Translations under genes and position numbers: made by a program
The notes under the pieces: generated by a model
What the model was told of the DNA's origin: nothing
Seen by the model: the letters and a program-made list of their open reading frames with translations, nothing else
The model's database searches: none
In this document: positions 43,432 through 55,599 of the stretch, piece after piece
Position numbering within the stretch: position 1 is the stretch's first letter
Layout: every line of letters starts with the position of its first letter
DNA from: Takakia lepidozioides
Taxonomy: Eukaryota > Streptophyta > Takakiopsida > Takakiales > Takakiaceae
Direction of reading: 5' to 3'
DNA length: 60,000 bases
Assembly: GCA_030704615.1 (NCBI GenBank)
Contig: CM060734.1
Span: forward strand, 28,414,042 to 28,474,041

Positions 43432-44060
43432 AGGCCTTACACCCAAAGACTCTAAGATGTGAGATGTTTGGTTTTATTCCAGTCCATATCTCTATCGGTG
43501 TTTTGTTTTCCTGTATGGCTGTAGTGGGTGACCTATTTTGAAGATAATTAACAGTCATAAAAGCTTCTCCCCAGAAAGAATTGGGTAGATTAGAATGATG
43601 CAACATAGAAAGTACTGCCTCCATGAGAGTCCTATTCTTTCTCTCGGACACACCATTTTGTTGTGGTGTACTGGCTACTGTGAATTGTCTTTTTATTCCA
43701 CTACTTTGACATAATAGATTAAACTCCGTAGATGTGTACTCTCCACCTCCATAAGCCCGAAGAACTTTTATTTTCTTGTTTACTTGATTTTCTACAAGTA
43801 TTTTATACTGTTTAAATCGCTCAAATGCGTCAGACTTATGCCTTAATAAATAAATGACTGTGACAGATCATCTATAAAAGTTATAAAATACTTATATCCA
43901 TTTTGTGTTGCAGTTTGCATCGGTCCACATATATCTGTATGTATAAGGCCTAGAATTTCTGTAGCTCTAGTGCCTCCTTCTATAGGAAATTTCTCTTTAT
44001 GTTGTTTACCCGAGATGCAGTCACTACATAAAGTTAGTTGATTAACATCTATAGTATTTA
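43432..44060 (-). pseudogene. Copia integrase, partial
   Basis: Fragments of the integrase core are legible: a Cys-rich start (CSDCISGKQ), HTDICGPMQT, then PQQNGV.ERKNRTLMEAVLSML with the catalytic Glu, and FWGEAFMTVNYLQNR. Stops and shifts interrupt it between 43651 and 44040. The tail after 43432 is read into unrelated sequence. Confidence 0.75.
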
Positions 44061-44533
44061 ACCCCTCACCATTGAGTTAGTTTGCAATTGCTGCATCCTT
44101 GCTTGACTTATATGTCCTAATCTATTGTGCCAAAGGTCAGTTTTGTTTGATTCTAACACAGTTGGCATTGTCGTTATTTGATTGCATTCTATTGCAGTTC
44201 CTAGTTTATATAAGTCATTCTCACTCTGACAGCTAGCTATAAGGGTTCCTTTTGAATTTTTAAGGTTGCATCTACCTTCTTTAATAGTCATTTCCCCTCC
44301 GCTATGTCTAATTGCTTGACTGAGAACAGATTTTTAATAAGTCCAGGCACATGAAGAACATTGGGTACTTCTTTGCGTTGACCATCACATAGCTGTATGG
44401 CAGCAGTCCCTTGGCCCAATATTTCGTGCGTTGTATTGTCTCCCAGATAAACAACCGGTCCTTTTGGCCACGGCTTGTATGTCAGAAATGTATGTTTGTC
44501 ATACGCCATATGTTGTGTGGCTCTTGTGTCCAC
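44058..44533 (-). pseudogene. Copia protease and GAG-pre-integrase region
   Basis: The protease segment has DTRATQHM where Copia proteases have D(S/T)GA(S/T).HM, so the active-site Gly is replaced by Arg. The remainder (VYLGDNTTHEILGQGTAAI, VPNVLHVPGLIKNLFSVKQL) is typical. The GAG-pre-integrase hallmark LWHNRLGHIS follows. A frame change occurs near 44288. Confidence 0.85.
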
Positions 44534-44589
44534 ATATCATGTTGAATCCTTGCATTTGCTTGTGATTAGTGCCGCTACATAAAGTTGGT

Positions 44590-45240
44590 TACTTTCCACT
44601 GCAATATTCCCTTGGTTTATGTTCGGTTTTCTTACAGAAGAAGCACTTCATTTTGAACTTCTTCTTTCCCTGGTTCGAACTTGAGCCAGAATGAAAACCA
44701 GATTCATCTTCTTCTCCCTTTCCCCACGAGGATTACTATATTCATTGGTTTTGCTCTTATAGTCATCCATTGACTTCTTCTTCACATACGCAGGCTTCTT
44801 TCCCACATATAATGCCGATTTGGAATCTGTAAGAGGACTTAGATTCTTCATCAAAGTCTCTTCTTGGATCAAATCAGTAATTAAAGATTGAAGATTTAAA
44901 TTGGGTTGCCTTCCAAGGGAACCTCTCATTAAAGATAATACGGCATCCTCATCTGCTACTGGTGAACCAGCAGCGGACAGTTGCTCCAATAATGATCTAA
45001 AGATGTGGATGTGTTTGGTGACATTCTCGTGCTCTCCCATCTTAAGGGTTTGCAGCTTGTCTCTCAAATACATTTTGGTTATAGCGTCTTTAGATTCGTA
45101 TAATCTCATTAATTCACTCCATGCTCCATGAGCCGATGTACTAGATTGTACGTGGGACACTACGCTATTATCCAAACAGTTATTGATTATAGTTAATGAG
45201 AGATTATCTCTCTCTTCCCAGTTCACAATACTCCAGCGCC
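44590..45240 (-). pseudogene. gag: Copia Gag (UBN2 type) with zinc knuckle
   Basis: An open stretch at 44648-45226 carries the UBN2 pattern (DNLSLTIINNCLDNSVVSHV, HGAWSELMRLYESKD, MYLRDKLQTLKMGE). A CCHC knuckle (CFFCKKTEHKPREYC) lies just downstream near 44600-44645 in another frame, so Gag is shifted between 44648 and 44660. Upstream, 45240-45590 retains the Gag N-terminus in broken form. Confidence 0.85.
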
Positions 45241-45592
45241 AGTGGCTGGAAGTGCTGCCTGACCAGCAACAATTTGTGCTGCAGTAGGAGCCACTGGTTT
45301 AATCTCTGTTCCTTCGACTAGAGACCATAACTTTTCTGTTTTTAAAAGCAGCGTTACACTATGCTCCCATACGTGGAAGTAGGTCCCATCGAATTTGGGA
45401 ATGTTATTGAGATCACTCTACCGTGAGCTATCCTTCCTTAATTTTAATTGCCTCTACTCAAGAAACAATTTAATTCCCTCAAGTCTATCTTCCAGGTACT
45501 ATGAGTTGATGGTCTTCCCGGGCATAATCTACCTATTTCACTAGGTAGGCCTGGAATCATTTTATCTTCTAGTTTGACATTCTCCATCACAA

Positions 45593-45604
45593 GCTCTGAT
45601 ACCA
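45593..45604 (-). promoter_or_regulatory. Primer-binding site (initiator Met tRNA)
   Basis: TGGTATCAGAGC on the minus strand, complementary to the 3' end of plant initiator methionine tRNA. It begins directly after the LTR end (TTTATCA), as expected. Confidence 0.9.
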
Positions 45605-45878
45605 TGATAAATCTATTCACATAAGGTACAAGTTAGTAATACATCTACTACTGCTCATCTTTGCCAGTGAATACAGGATCGATTTATAAGTAGAATGTCA
45701 CATGGGAGTACTCTCTCATAAAACTCTCGTAGTAATCTTTTCTCTCAGCGTCTCTCTCAGACTATGATATCTCCAAGTCCTATCTCAATAGATCTCATAA
45801 TAACCTTTAAGATCTCTGTATCCATTTAGTAAGAGTTTAGTATCCCTAATAACTAACTTGAGTCATTTATTTCTAACA
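45605..45878 (-). repeat. 5' LTR of the copia element
   Basis: 274 bp from TGTTAGAAATA to TTTATCA on the minus strand (TG...CA). It contains a TATAAAT promoter motif near 45673-45680. The matching 3' LTR is absent because of truncation. Confidence 0.85.
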
Positions 45879-47959
45879 AAAAAAACATGAAGAAAGTCTA
45901 GAAACTTCAACTTGTACTGTCCCTCGTCATCTGTATATGTAGACCCCTTTACCCCATGCATCTTAGTGCCCTCGAATGCAGGGTTCCAGAGCCCCTTGGG
46001 TGTCACAACTCTATGATAGACTTTCCCATTGTCAGCCTGCGTTCAGTATATTATCCAGGAGCCACGAGCTCAGTCAATTTCCACATACTTGAACCATTAC
46101 CTAACAGCGTTTATGTGAAGTTATATGCTAAATTGTAACTTGAGCCATGTTGGAAGGTCGGAGTCCTGTGAGGATCTCTTACATTTACACTATAATTAAG
46201 GGTATTGTGGTATGTAAGAAGATTATGCATAGACTCACTTGAGAATGTCCATACTCAGACATGCGCTTGCTGAGAGGCTCGCTCACAATATCTACAAACC
46301 ATCTGAACACCAGTTCACCTGGCTCAGATCAACTCAAAGTATGCATATGTGATACTTACCTCAAGCGCACTGTCAGCAGATCAGAGAACACTTTCTGTTC
46401 AGTACCTAAATCTTCAATGTGGGCACAAACTTGGTTATCTATTGACATAAAAATCTCTGTTGCTGTTGCAGTTCGTATGTAACTGCAAATGTGTTGTTCA
46501 ATCAGCCTGAAGACTATCTAGACTAAACAATCCTCTCGGCAATGTCTTTAGTGGACCATGCACATATCCATTATAGCATCCCCTCAACCTGGAAGGCATT
46601 AACTGGGCGATTATGTTTGTTAATGCAAAGTCCCAGATGAGATCTCCATGCATTGCACGGTGGAGTGATCATGCCTCCAAACTTATCGCCGCTGAGCAAA
46701 AGGGTAAGCTACAATCTAGACAGTCTTGTTCGAGTTACAATTATATGCGTGGACAACAGACGTACGCGACGACCTTCTCCTACAAACTTGGGATCACGCA
46801 ACGCACCCTTTGAGGTCGTACACCTCGCGGGATCCCAACACCTCCGGAACCCCCTGTGAGTTTTGGACGGTCCCATTAAGTTTCGTTTACTGCACGCGCT
46901 TCCCTTGATCTTATGAGGTTCATTCCAGCACTGCCGCTATAAGCCTTCATTAGCAGCTGGAACCAACAGAGCATGTTAAATGGAGAAGAGAGATGAGTAT
47001 TATAGTAGTCTAGAGAGAGGTCTTGATCCTCGTAGCAAGGGAAGGAAGGCTTATGACACATGTTAGTTACAAAAGGGCTAGAGACTGGTCATCAACGAGG
47101 GAAAAGCTGGGAATTGGGAACTACTAGTTTGCAAGCAGGATATATAGATAACCTCATGACAAACTGCTGACCAGTGTGATAATATTATGTACAGCCTGAG
47201 TGCTAATGCAAGGCACATACAACAACAGGCTATATTGATACGGAAGGTATTGACACTTTGTCTTCTGGACAACAGTGGGTACTTGGCGATTCCTTGGAAG
47301 CTCTCCACAGTGTCTTCAGAATTTCTCGCGGTCGATGCAACATATCAACGATCTCGAGGCTGACTAAACGGACCCCTCCTCTGGTCAGGGTTGAACATCC
47401 ATTTCAGTTCTACTTGGTTTATGAACATTTGGGCCTGCAAAGACTGATAAATTCTGCCGGGGCCACTTAGCAAAGCTGGCTTCCCGTACTCCATCATCGG
47501 CGCCAGTATAAGATCCGATTCACTCCAAACCCGTTCGTTTAGAATCGGGTACTCTGCAAGCTCATCTTGTTAAGATTAGATTGCTTATTACAAGGAATAG
47601 GTGCTTTTCGCACCCTACTCGCGGTTGCGATTCTGTCCGAAATGACTGAGCGTTTGACGGTGTTGCAATAAGCCAGTGTCAAGCTTTGCTTTATAATTTT
47701 GGGTGACCACAAACAAAAAAACGTTGCCACATTAGGCCGGTCTCAGGTCATCACTACAAAGAATTTTTCCGAGAAGCGGGATGGAGGCTCGGCCCTGAGA
47801 TGCATACTAAATTCTGTAAGTTAGCTCGTTGGGTTCTGAAAGAGGATAAAGAGAGGGAGTCCATACTGCCTCTTCTGGCTCTTCTGGGCATGTGAAGATG
47901 CTTTGTGAGGTAGGCAGACTGAAAAAGCCTCTACATTAAACCAAGGAGCATCTCAGCAG
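45879..47959. other. Unassigned intergenic DNA
   Basis: Only short open stretches without domains. A CACTACAAAG motif at 47752-47761 resembles a CACTA terminus, but no partner with a matching target duplication was found. Confidence 0.4.
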
Positions 47960-50900
47960 ATTCGGATATGTATGTGGTACGATGCTTTGGATGAGCGAAT
48001 GATGCACGAAGGGGTGAAGCCGAACCACATCACGACTGTTTGTGTTTGCAATGCGTGTGCAAGCCTGGGAGCCCTGGAAAAGGGGAAAAAGAGGTCCATG
48101 GTGACATCAAAGCTAGAAGTGTACCAGATGTCCACGGCGACATCGTCAGAGCTAGAATTGTACCAAATGCCATTCTAAACACGGCCCTAGTGGACATGTA
48201 TGCAAAATGTGGGTGCATCGAGGATGCAAAGGGAGTGTTCGACACTATGGCTGAACGAGATGTGGTGTCATGGAGTGCGATGCTTGCAGGGTATGCACAG
48301 CAAGGACGTGGGAAGGAGGCTTTGGCGACCTATGAGATGTGGTGACGTGGAGTGCGATGCTTGCAGGGTATGCACAGTAGGGACGTGGGATGGAGGCTTT
48401 GGAGACCTATAAGCAAATGATGGGGGAGGCACATTATGTTTGTGTGCATTCGCAATGTTTGTGCAAACCTGACAGCCCTGGAGAAGGGCAAAGAGGTGCA
48501 TGGGGATATCAACAAAGCTGGAATTGTACCAAACGTCATTTTGAACACTGCCCTGGCAGCTCTGGAAAAGGGGAAAGAGGTCCATGGCGACATCTGGGAG
48601 TTGGAATTGTACCAAATGTCATTCTAAACAATACCCTAGTGGACATGTTTGCAAAATGTGGGTGCATCTAGGATGCAAAGGGAGTGTTCAACACTATGGC
48701 TGAACAGGATGTGGCGTCGTGCAAGCCTGGCAGCCCTAGAGAAGGGCAAAGAGGTGCATGGGGATATCGTCAAAGCTGGAATTGTACCAAATGTCATTCT
48801 AAACACTACCCTGGCAGCTCTGGAAAAGGGGAAAGAGGTCCATGGCGACATCTCAGAGCAGGAATTGTACAAGATGACATTCTGAACAATACCCTAGTGG
48901 ACATGTTTGCAAAATGTGGGTGCATCTAGGATGCAAAGGGAGTGTTCAACACTATTGCTGAACAGGCTGTGGCGTCGTGCAAGCCTGGCAGCCCTAGAGA
49001 AGGGCAAAGAGGGAATGGGGATATCGTCAAAGCTGGAATTGTACCAAATGTCATTCTAAACACTACCCTGGCAGCTCTAGAAAAGGGGAAAGAGGTCCAT
49101 GGCGACATCTTCAGAGCTGGTATTGTACCAGATGTCATTCTGAACAATACCCTGGTGGACATGTTTGCAAAATGTGGGTGCATCTAGGATGCAAAGGGAG
49201 TGTTCGACACTATGGCTGAACCAGATGTGGTGTCGTGGAGTGCGATGCTTGCAGGGTATGCATAGCAGGGACGTGGGATGGAGGCTTTGGAGACCTGGGA
49301 GCAAATGATGGGGGAAGCACATCATGTTTGTGTGCATTTGCAATGCTTGTGCAAGCCTGGCAGCCCTAGAGAAGGGCAAAGAGGTGCATGGGGATATCAT
49401 CAAAGCTGGAATTGTACCAAATGTCATTCTAAACACTGCCCTGGCAGCTCTTGAAAATGGGAAAGAGGTCCATGGCGACATCTTCAGAGCTGGATTTGTA
49501 CCAGATGTCATTCGTAACAATACCCTAGGAGACATGTTTGCAAAATGTGGGTGCATCTAGGATGCAAAGGGAGTGTTCAACACTATGGGTGAACCAGATG
49601 TGGTGTCGTGGAGTGCGATGCTTGCAGGGTATGCACAGCAGGGACGTGGGATGGAGGCTTTGGAGACCTATGAGCGAATGATGGGGGAAGCACATCATGT
49701 TTGTGTGCATTTGCAATGCTTTGGCAAGCCTAGCAGCCCTGGAGAAGGGCAAAGAGGTGCATGGGGATATCATCAAAGTTGGAATTGTACCAATGTCATT
49801 CTAAACACTGCCCTGGCAGCCCTGGAAAAGGGGAAAGAGGTCCATGGCGACATCTTCAGAGCTGGAATTGTACCAGATGTCATTTGGAACAATACCCTAG
49901 TGGACATGTTTGCAAAATGTGGGTGCATCTAGGATGCGAAGGGAGTGTTCAACACTATGGCTGAACAGGATGTGGCGTCGTGCAAGCCTGGCAGCCTAGA
50001 GAAGGGCAAAGAGGTGCATGGGGATATCGTCAAAGTTGGAATTGTACCAAATGTCATTCAAAACACTGCCCTGGCAGCTCTGGAAAAGGGGAAAGTGGTC
50101 CATGGCGACATCTTCAGAGCTGGAATTGTACCAGATGCCATTCTGAACAATACCCTGGTGGACATGTTTGCAAAATGTGGGTGCATCTAGGATGCAAAGG
50201 GAGTGTTCAACACTATGGCTGAACAGGATGTGGTGTCGTGGAGTGCGATGCTTGCAGGGTATGCATAGCAGGGACGTGGGATGGAGGCTTTGGAAACCTA
50301 TGAGCGAATGATGGGGGAAGCACATCATGGTTGTGTACATTTGCAATGCTTGTGCAAGCCTGGCAGCCCTGGAGAAGGGCAAAGAGGTGCATGGGGATAT
50401 CATCAAAGCTGGAATTGTACCAAATGTCATTCTAAACACTGCCCTGGCAGCTCTGGAAAAGGGGAGAGAAGTGCATGGCAACATCTTCAGAGCTGGAATA
50501 GTACCAGATGTCATTCTGAACAATACCCTAGTGAACATGTTTGCAAAATGTGGGTGCATCTAGGATGCAAATGGAGTGTTCAACACTATGGCGCCTGAAC
50601 ATGATGTGGCGTCGTGCAAGCCTGGCAGCCCTAGAGAAGGGCAAAGAGGTGCATGGGGATATCGTCAAAGTTGGAATTGTACCAAATGTCATTCAAAACA
50701 TTGCCCTGGCAGCTCTGGAAAAGGGGAAAGTGGTCCATGGCGATATCTTCAGAGCTGGAATTGTACATTCTGAACAATACCCTGGTGGACATGTTTGCAA
50801 AATGTGGGTGCATCTAGCTAGGATGCAAAGGGTGTGTTCGACACTATGGCTGAACAGGATGTGGTGTCGTGGAGTGCGATGCTTGCAGGGTATGCACAGC

Positions 50901-53039
50901 AGGGACGTGGGATGGAGGCTTTGGAGACCTATGAGCGAATGATGGGGGAAGCACATCATGTTTGTGTGCATTTGCAATGCTTGTGCAAGCCTGGCAGCCC
51001 TGGAGAAGGGCAAAGAGGTGCATGGGGATATCATCAAAGCTGGAATTGTACCAAATGTAATTCTAAACACTGCCCTGGCAGCTCTTGAAAATGGGAAAGA
51101 GGTCCATGGCGACATCTTCAGAGCTGGATTCGTACCAGATGTCATTCGTAACAATACCCTAGGAGACATGTTTGCAAAATGTGGGTGCATCTAGGATGCA
51201 AAGGGAGTGAACCAGATGTGGTGTCGTGGAGTGCGATGCTTGCAGGGTATGCACAGCAGGGACGTGGGATGGAGGCTTTGGAGACCTATGAGCGAATGAT
51301 GGGGGAAGCACATCATGTTTGTGTGCATTTGCAATGCTTGTGCAAGCCTGGCAGCCCTGGAGAAGGGCAAAGAGGTGCATGGGGATATCATCAAAGCTGG
51401 AATTGTACCAAATGTCAATCTGAACACTACCCTGGCAGCTCTGGAAAAAGGGAAAGAGGTACATGGCGACATCTTCAGAGCTGGAATTGTACCAGATGTC
51501 ATTCTGAACAATACCCTAGTGGACATGTTTGCATAATGTAGGTGCATCTAGGATGCAAAGGGAGTGTTCGACACTACGGCTGAACGAGATGTGGTGTCGT
51601 GGAGTGCGATGCTTGCAGGGTATGCACAGCAAGGACGTGGGATGGAGGCTTTGGAGACCTATGAGCAAATAATGGGGGAACACATCATGTTTGTGTGCAT
51701 TTGCAATGCTTGTGCAAGCCTGGCTGCCCTGGAGAAAGGCAAAGAGGTGCATGGGGATATCATCAAAGCTGGAATTGTACCAAACGTCAATCTGAACACT
51801 GCCCTGGCAGCTCTGGAAAAGGGGAAAGAGGTGCATGGCGACATCTTCAGAGCTGGAATTGTGTCATTCTGAACAAGACCATGGTGGACATGTTTGCAAA
51901 ATGTGGGTGCATCTAGGATGCAAAGGGAGTGTTCAACACTATGGCTGAACGAGATGTGGTGTCGCGGAGTGCGATGCTTGCAGGGTATGCACAGCAGGGA
52001 TATGAGATTGAGGCTTTGGAGACCTATGAGCAAATGATGTGCGACGGGGTGAAGCCTGACCACATCATGTTTGTGTGCGTTTGCAGTGCGTGTGCAAGCC
52101 TGGCAGCCCTGGAAAAGGGCGAAGAGGTGCATGGCGACATCGTCAGAGATGGAATTGTAACAGATGTGATCCTGAACATTGCCCTGGTGGACATGTATGC
52201 CAAATGTGGGTGCATGGGGGATGCAAAGGGAGTGCTCGACAATATGGGTGAACGAGATGTGGTGTCGGGGAATGCAATGATCGCAGAATATGCACAGCAT
52301 GGTTGTCATAGGGAGGTTGTGCAACTATTTGAAGGAATGCAAAAGAACGGCTTGAAGCCGAGCAATATCACCTTTATATGTGTTCTCTCTGCATGCAACC
52401 ACGCTGGCCTACTGAATGAAGGAAGACGCTACTTTGATTCCCTGAGTCAAGATCATGGTGTCATTCCGACAGTAAAGCACTTTGGCTGCATGGTGGACTT
52501 TCTTGGACGTGAGGAACAACCGGATGAGGCAGTGGACATGATTAATAAAATGCCCATAAATCCAGGTGTTGTGGTGTGGAAGGCCTTGCTTGGTGCCTGC
52601 AGAATCCATGGCAATGTGGAGATGGCTGAACGTGCAGCAACATCTATCCTCATGTGGGCTGAACAGGATGCCGACTTATGTGTTGCTCTCAAACATCTAT
52701 GCTGCAGCTGGCAGGTGGGATGATACTGCAAAGGTGAGAAGAATGATGAAGGTCAAAGGGGTTAGAAACGAGCCAGGTCGCTGCTGCATTGAGGTTGGCA
52801 ACAGGGTGCACACCTTCTTTGTAGATGACAAGTTGCATCCCAGAATTAAGGAAATCCATGCTGAGTTGAGAAGATTGGCTGGGAAGATGAAGGAGGCGGG
52901 GTATGTGCCTAACATGCGCTTTGTATTGCATGATGTGGGGGAGGAGGAAAATGAATTTTCTCTTTGCCACCACAGTGAGAAGCTGGCCATTGGTTTTGGC
53001 ATATCCATGGGAAATGATAGTGGGGTCTACCCAGCATAG
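47960..53039 (+). pseudogene. Tandemly expanded PPR-DYW pseudogene
   Basis: PLS-type pentatricopeptide repeats. A first intact unit (47972-48345: VKPNHITTVCVCNACASLG, VDMYAKCGCIEDAKGVFDTMAERDVVSWSAML) is followed by a tandem array. Eleven units carry the same TAG where unit 1 has a Glu codon (TGCATC-TAG-GATGC). A last 264-codon open stretch (51929-52723) has no such stop and includes the E region (ACNHAGLLNEGRRYF, LLGACRIHGNVEMAE). A shift near 52690 leads to the E+/DYW start (GNRVHTFFVDDKLHP), which ends in HSEKLAIGFGISM and then stops at 53039. DYW proteins edit C to U in organelle RNA. The array, nonsense codons and missing 3' half make function very unlikely. Confidence 0.9.
48349..51916 (+). 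repeat. Tandem array of PPR units with shared TAG
   Basis: The TAG codon starts at 48669, 48927, 49185, 49558, 49930, 50188, 50561, 50815, 51192, 51549 and 51914. Spacings are about 258 bp or about 372 bp. The longer unit includes the VVSWSAMLAGYAQQGRG segment that the shorter one lacks. Units are very similar by eye, often differing at single bases, so expansion was recent. Some spacings (373, 254, 377, 365) are not multiples of three, which breaks the frame between units. Confidence 0.85.
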
Positions 53040-53189
53040 GTGGGAAGTCAGCCCATAATTGCACTTGACTGAAGGGGTGATATTGGACTGACTTTGGTGA
53101 CAGTGGATGGAATCAGAGTGCTGTCCTAATTCTGGGTTTGGGTAGTATGGCTGAACGAGATGTGGTGTCGTATTTGCTGCATGAATTCT
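53040..53189 (+). other. PPR-derived tail
   Basis: Just after the pseudogene end, a fragment GGCTGAACGAGATGTGGTGTCG (split here as GGCTGAACGAGATG plus TGGTGTCG), near 53148-53170, repeats a PPR-unit phrase out of context. This suggests that the array boundary was involved in rearrangement with the repeats that follow. Confidence 0.5.
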
Positions 53190-54740
53190 AGGCTATCATT
53201 GTCAGTTGCTAGCAACAAGGCAAGGATGTATGCATGATTTGTGCAGAGGCATGGATAGCTGAAGGAGCAGGGATGGAGTGTGGGTTTTGATTCATCCAAG
53301 AGGGCCGGATTTCAAGCTTCAGATCACCTATGACTCCATGTGGAAGGATAGCTACAAGAAACCTGCATGGGTAGATGGTCAACTGGAAGCCGCAGCAGCA
53401 TCGACACGATTGATAAAATCAGGCACTGCTCATGAAGGCACCTTCTTCAACACGTTTCACCCCGTTTTTCCCTCTGATTAGAATCGGCTCTAAATGTTGA
53501 ATTCTGCAAATTAGCTGGTTGAGTGAACCTTAAATAGTTTGGAGTGACTTTGACATGATACTGCCAATGTGACAACAAGATTAATATCTAGAAACAGGTA
53601 ACAAAGACGAGGAGAAGCTGTGGAATTAATACTTTTCTGACCCAGTCAAAGATAGGACAATCGAGAAAGGTGAATGCCTGTTGGATTACAAAGAGTAGCA
53701 GATGCAATTGAGCATAGGAACTAGAGTGATAAGTTGAGTTGGGTGTTTCCTAGAATAGATGTAGGCTGTCATTGTCAGCTTATAGCAACAAGGCAAGGAT
53801 GTATGCATGATTTGTGCAAGGCATGGATAGGTGAAGGAGCAGGGATAGAGTGTGGGTCCAGATTCATCCAAGAGGGCCGCATTTCAAGCTCCACATTACC
53901 TACGATTCATTGTGGAAGGATAGCTACAAGAAACCTACATGGGTACATGGTCAATTGGAAGCCACAGCAGTAGCGGTGCCACAATTGATAAAATCAGGCA
54001 CTGCTAATGAGGGCACATTCTTCAACACATTTCATCCTATTTTTTCCTCTTATCAGAATCCTTCTTCTTCCATGTTGAATTTTGCAATCCTTGCCTTGCT
54101 GCTAGCAGCTGACAATGAGAGCCTACATTTGTTCTAGGAAACACCCAACTCAGCTTATCACACTCATTCCTATGCTGAATTGCGTCTGCTATTCTCTGTA
54201 ATTATACAGGCATTTACCTCGGTTGTCCCACCATTGACTGGGGTCAGAAAAATACTCATTCCACTTCTCATCATCTCTGTTACCTGTTTCAGGATACTTT
54301 ACTGTTGTCACTTTGGCAGTATCATGTCAAAGTCACTCCAAACTATCAAAGGTTCACTCAACCAGCTAAGTGCAAGGATGGATGCATGATTTGTGCAGAC
54401 GCATGGATAGCTGAAGGAGCAGGGATAGAGCGTGGGTCCAGATTCATCCAAGAGGGCCGGATTTCAAGCTCCAGATTACCTATGCTTGTGGAAGGGAAAC
54501 CTGCATTGGAAGATGGTCAACTGGAAGCCACAGTAGCACCGGCACAATTCATAAAAGCAGTCACTGCTAATCAAGGCCCTTCTTCAACACACTTCACCAT
54601 GTTTTCCCCTCTTATCAGAATCGGCCCTAAATTTTCATGTTGAATTCTGCAAGTTAGCTGGTTGAGTGAACCTTTGATAGTTTGGAGTGACTTTGACATG
54701 ATACTGCCAAAGTGACAACACAGAAGTATCCAGAATCAGG
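53190..54740. repeat. Three related direct repeats with a long inverted repeat
   Basis: A block containing GGCAAGGATGTATGCATG, ATTCATCCAAGAGGGCC and GGAAGATGG.CAACTGGAAGCC-like phrases occurs at about 53205-53575, 53785-54080 and 54370-54740. The sequence 53505-53800 is also present inverted at about 54083-54365 (shared GTTGGGTGTTTCCTAGAA and TTTGGAGTGACTTTGACATG). The open stretches across it read differently in each copy, so it is non-coding. It may be a foldback or MULE-like non-autonomous transposon. Confidence 0.65.
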
Positions 54741-55599
54741 TTCCAATCTTGGTCGTTACGGACTCATGGATTTGTGCACTGTATGGGGCAGGTTTGAGGT
54801 GTTATCTTAATACATTGTCACGTGCTCTTCTTCATGCATGAGTTCATTTGATTTCGTGCATTGATGACATGGTCTGTATATTCTGAAGTCTGAATCACAT
54901 AGGCAATGACATGATCATCCCCAGTGTGCAGGGATTGTGTTGGTTGCAATGCTGTAGTAGATCGATCGTAGCATCCGTGTTGCTATTCAGACACAGTAGA
55001 AACAATATTGCACATGTATGAACTACAAGTCGCAGCCCCCAAGTCAGTGCAACCAGCAGGAGTGCCCGGTTCCCAACCCACAGTCGATGTAGTTACTAGT
55101 GAGGTAGTGCATTTCAAACCTCCAATTGCATCTGTCACTTCAACATTCCAGTTGTCGACTCCACTTGCAAGTAGTGAAGGTAACGACCACGTGCTCTGGC
55201 CTCAGGCCAGCACGTGGCGAGACCTGGGAAGCCACGCGTGTTCTTGAATGTAACCGCTAGTCCGGTCGCTACTACGAGTCCAGCACTCCGAGACGTAGTT
55301 CACAACTTCGCAGTCTGACCGTGCAATCGTTGAAACGACTTGCTAGTTATTTTTGAACTAGTGGTTAGTGCTCGTGTAGTACGAGATCGTAACTATTCAG
55401 CAGCGTGAAGCAACGTGGCTACGGCGCGTGTCCTGCCTCCAAGAGAACACGTGGAATTTTCACACCAAGCCACGCGAATGTATTCCCGGCATGCACACGG
55501 TGGGGAAGTCGGAACTATGGTCAAGGTCCAAGATTCAGTCAACGCCATGCATGGCGACGCCGCCTGGCCACACCTTAAAAATTACCTTGCATTCGGCGT
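54741..55599. other. Unassigned DNA before a CACTA-like end
   Basis: No gene is supported. The part after about 55180 may belong to the transposon ending at 55771. Confidence 0.35.

Larger units (their letters stand above)
43432..45878 (-). mobile_element. Ty1/copia retrotransposon, 3' truncated
   Basis: Minus-strand order: LTR (45605-45878), primer-binding site, Gag (UBN2 type), zinc knuckle, protease, GAG-pre-integrase, integrase. Similarity ends at about 43432 inside the integrase (after LRVFGCKAYALG), where the sequence joins unrelated DNA. RT, RNase H and the 3' LTR are lost. Integrase before RT is the Copia order, so the loss is a simple 3' truncation. Confidence 0.9.

Noticed and set aside
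48268-51836. Many minus-strand open frames of 60-221 codons across the PPR array
   Set aside because: They mirror the tandem units on the opposite strand, repeat the same sequence, and have no known domain.
48349-51916. CRISPR-like or satellite array
   Set aside because: The units are recognisable PPR coding repeats without unique spacers, in a plant nuclear context.
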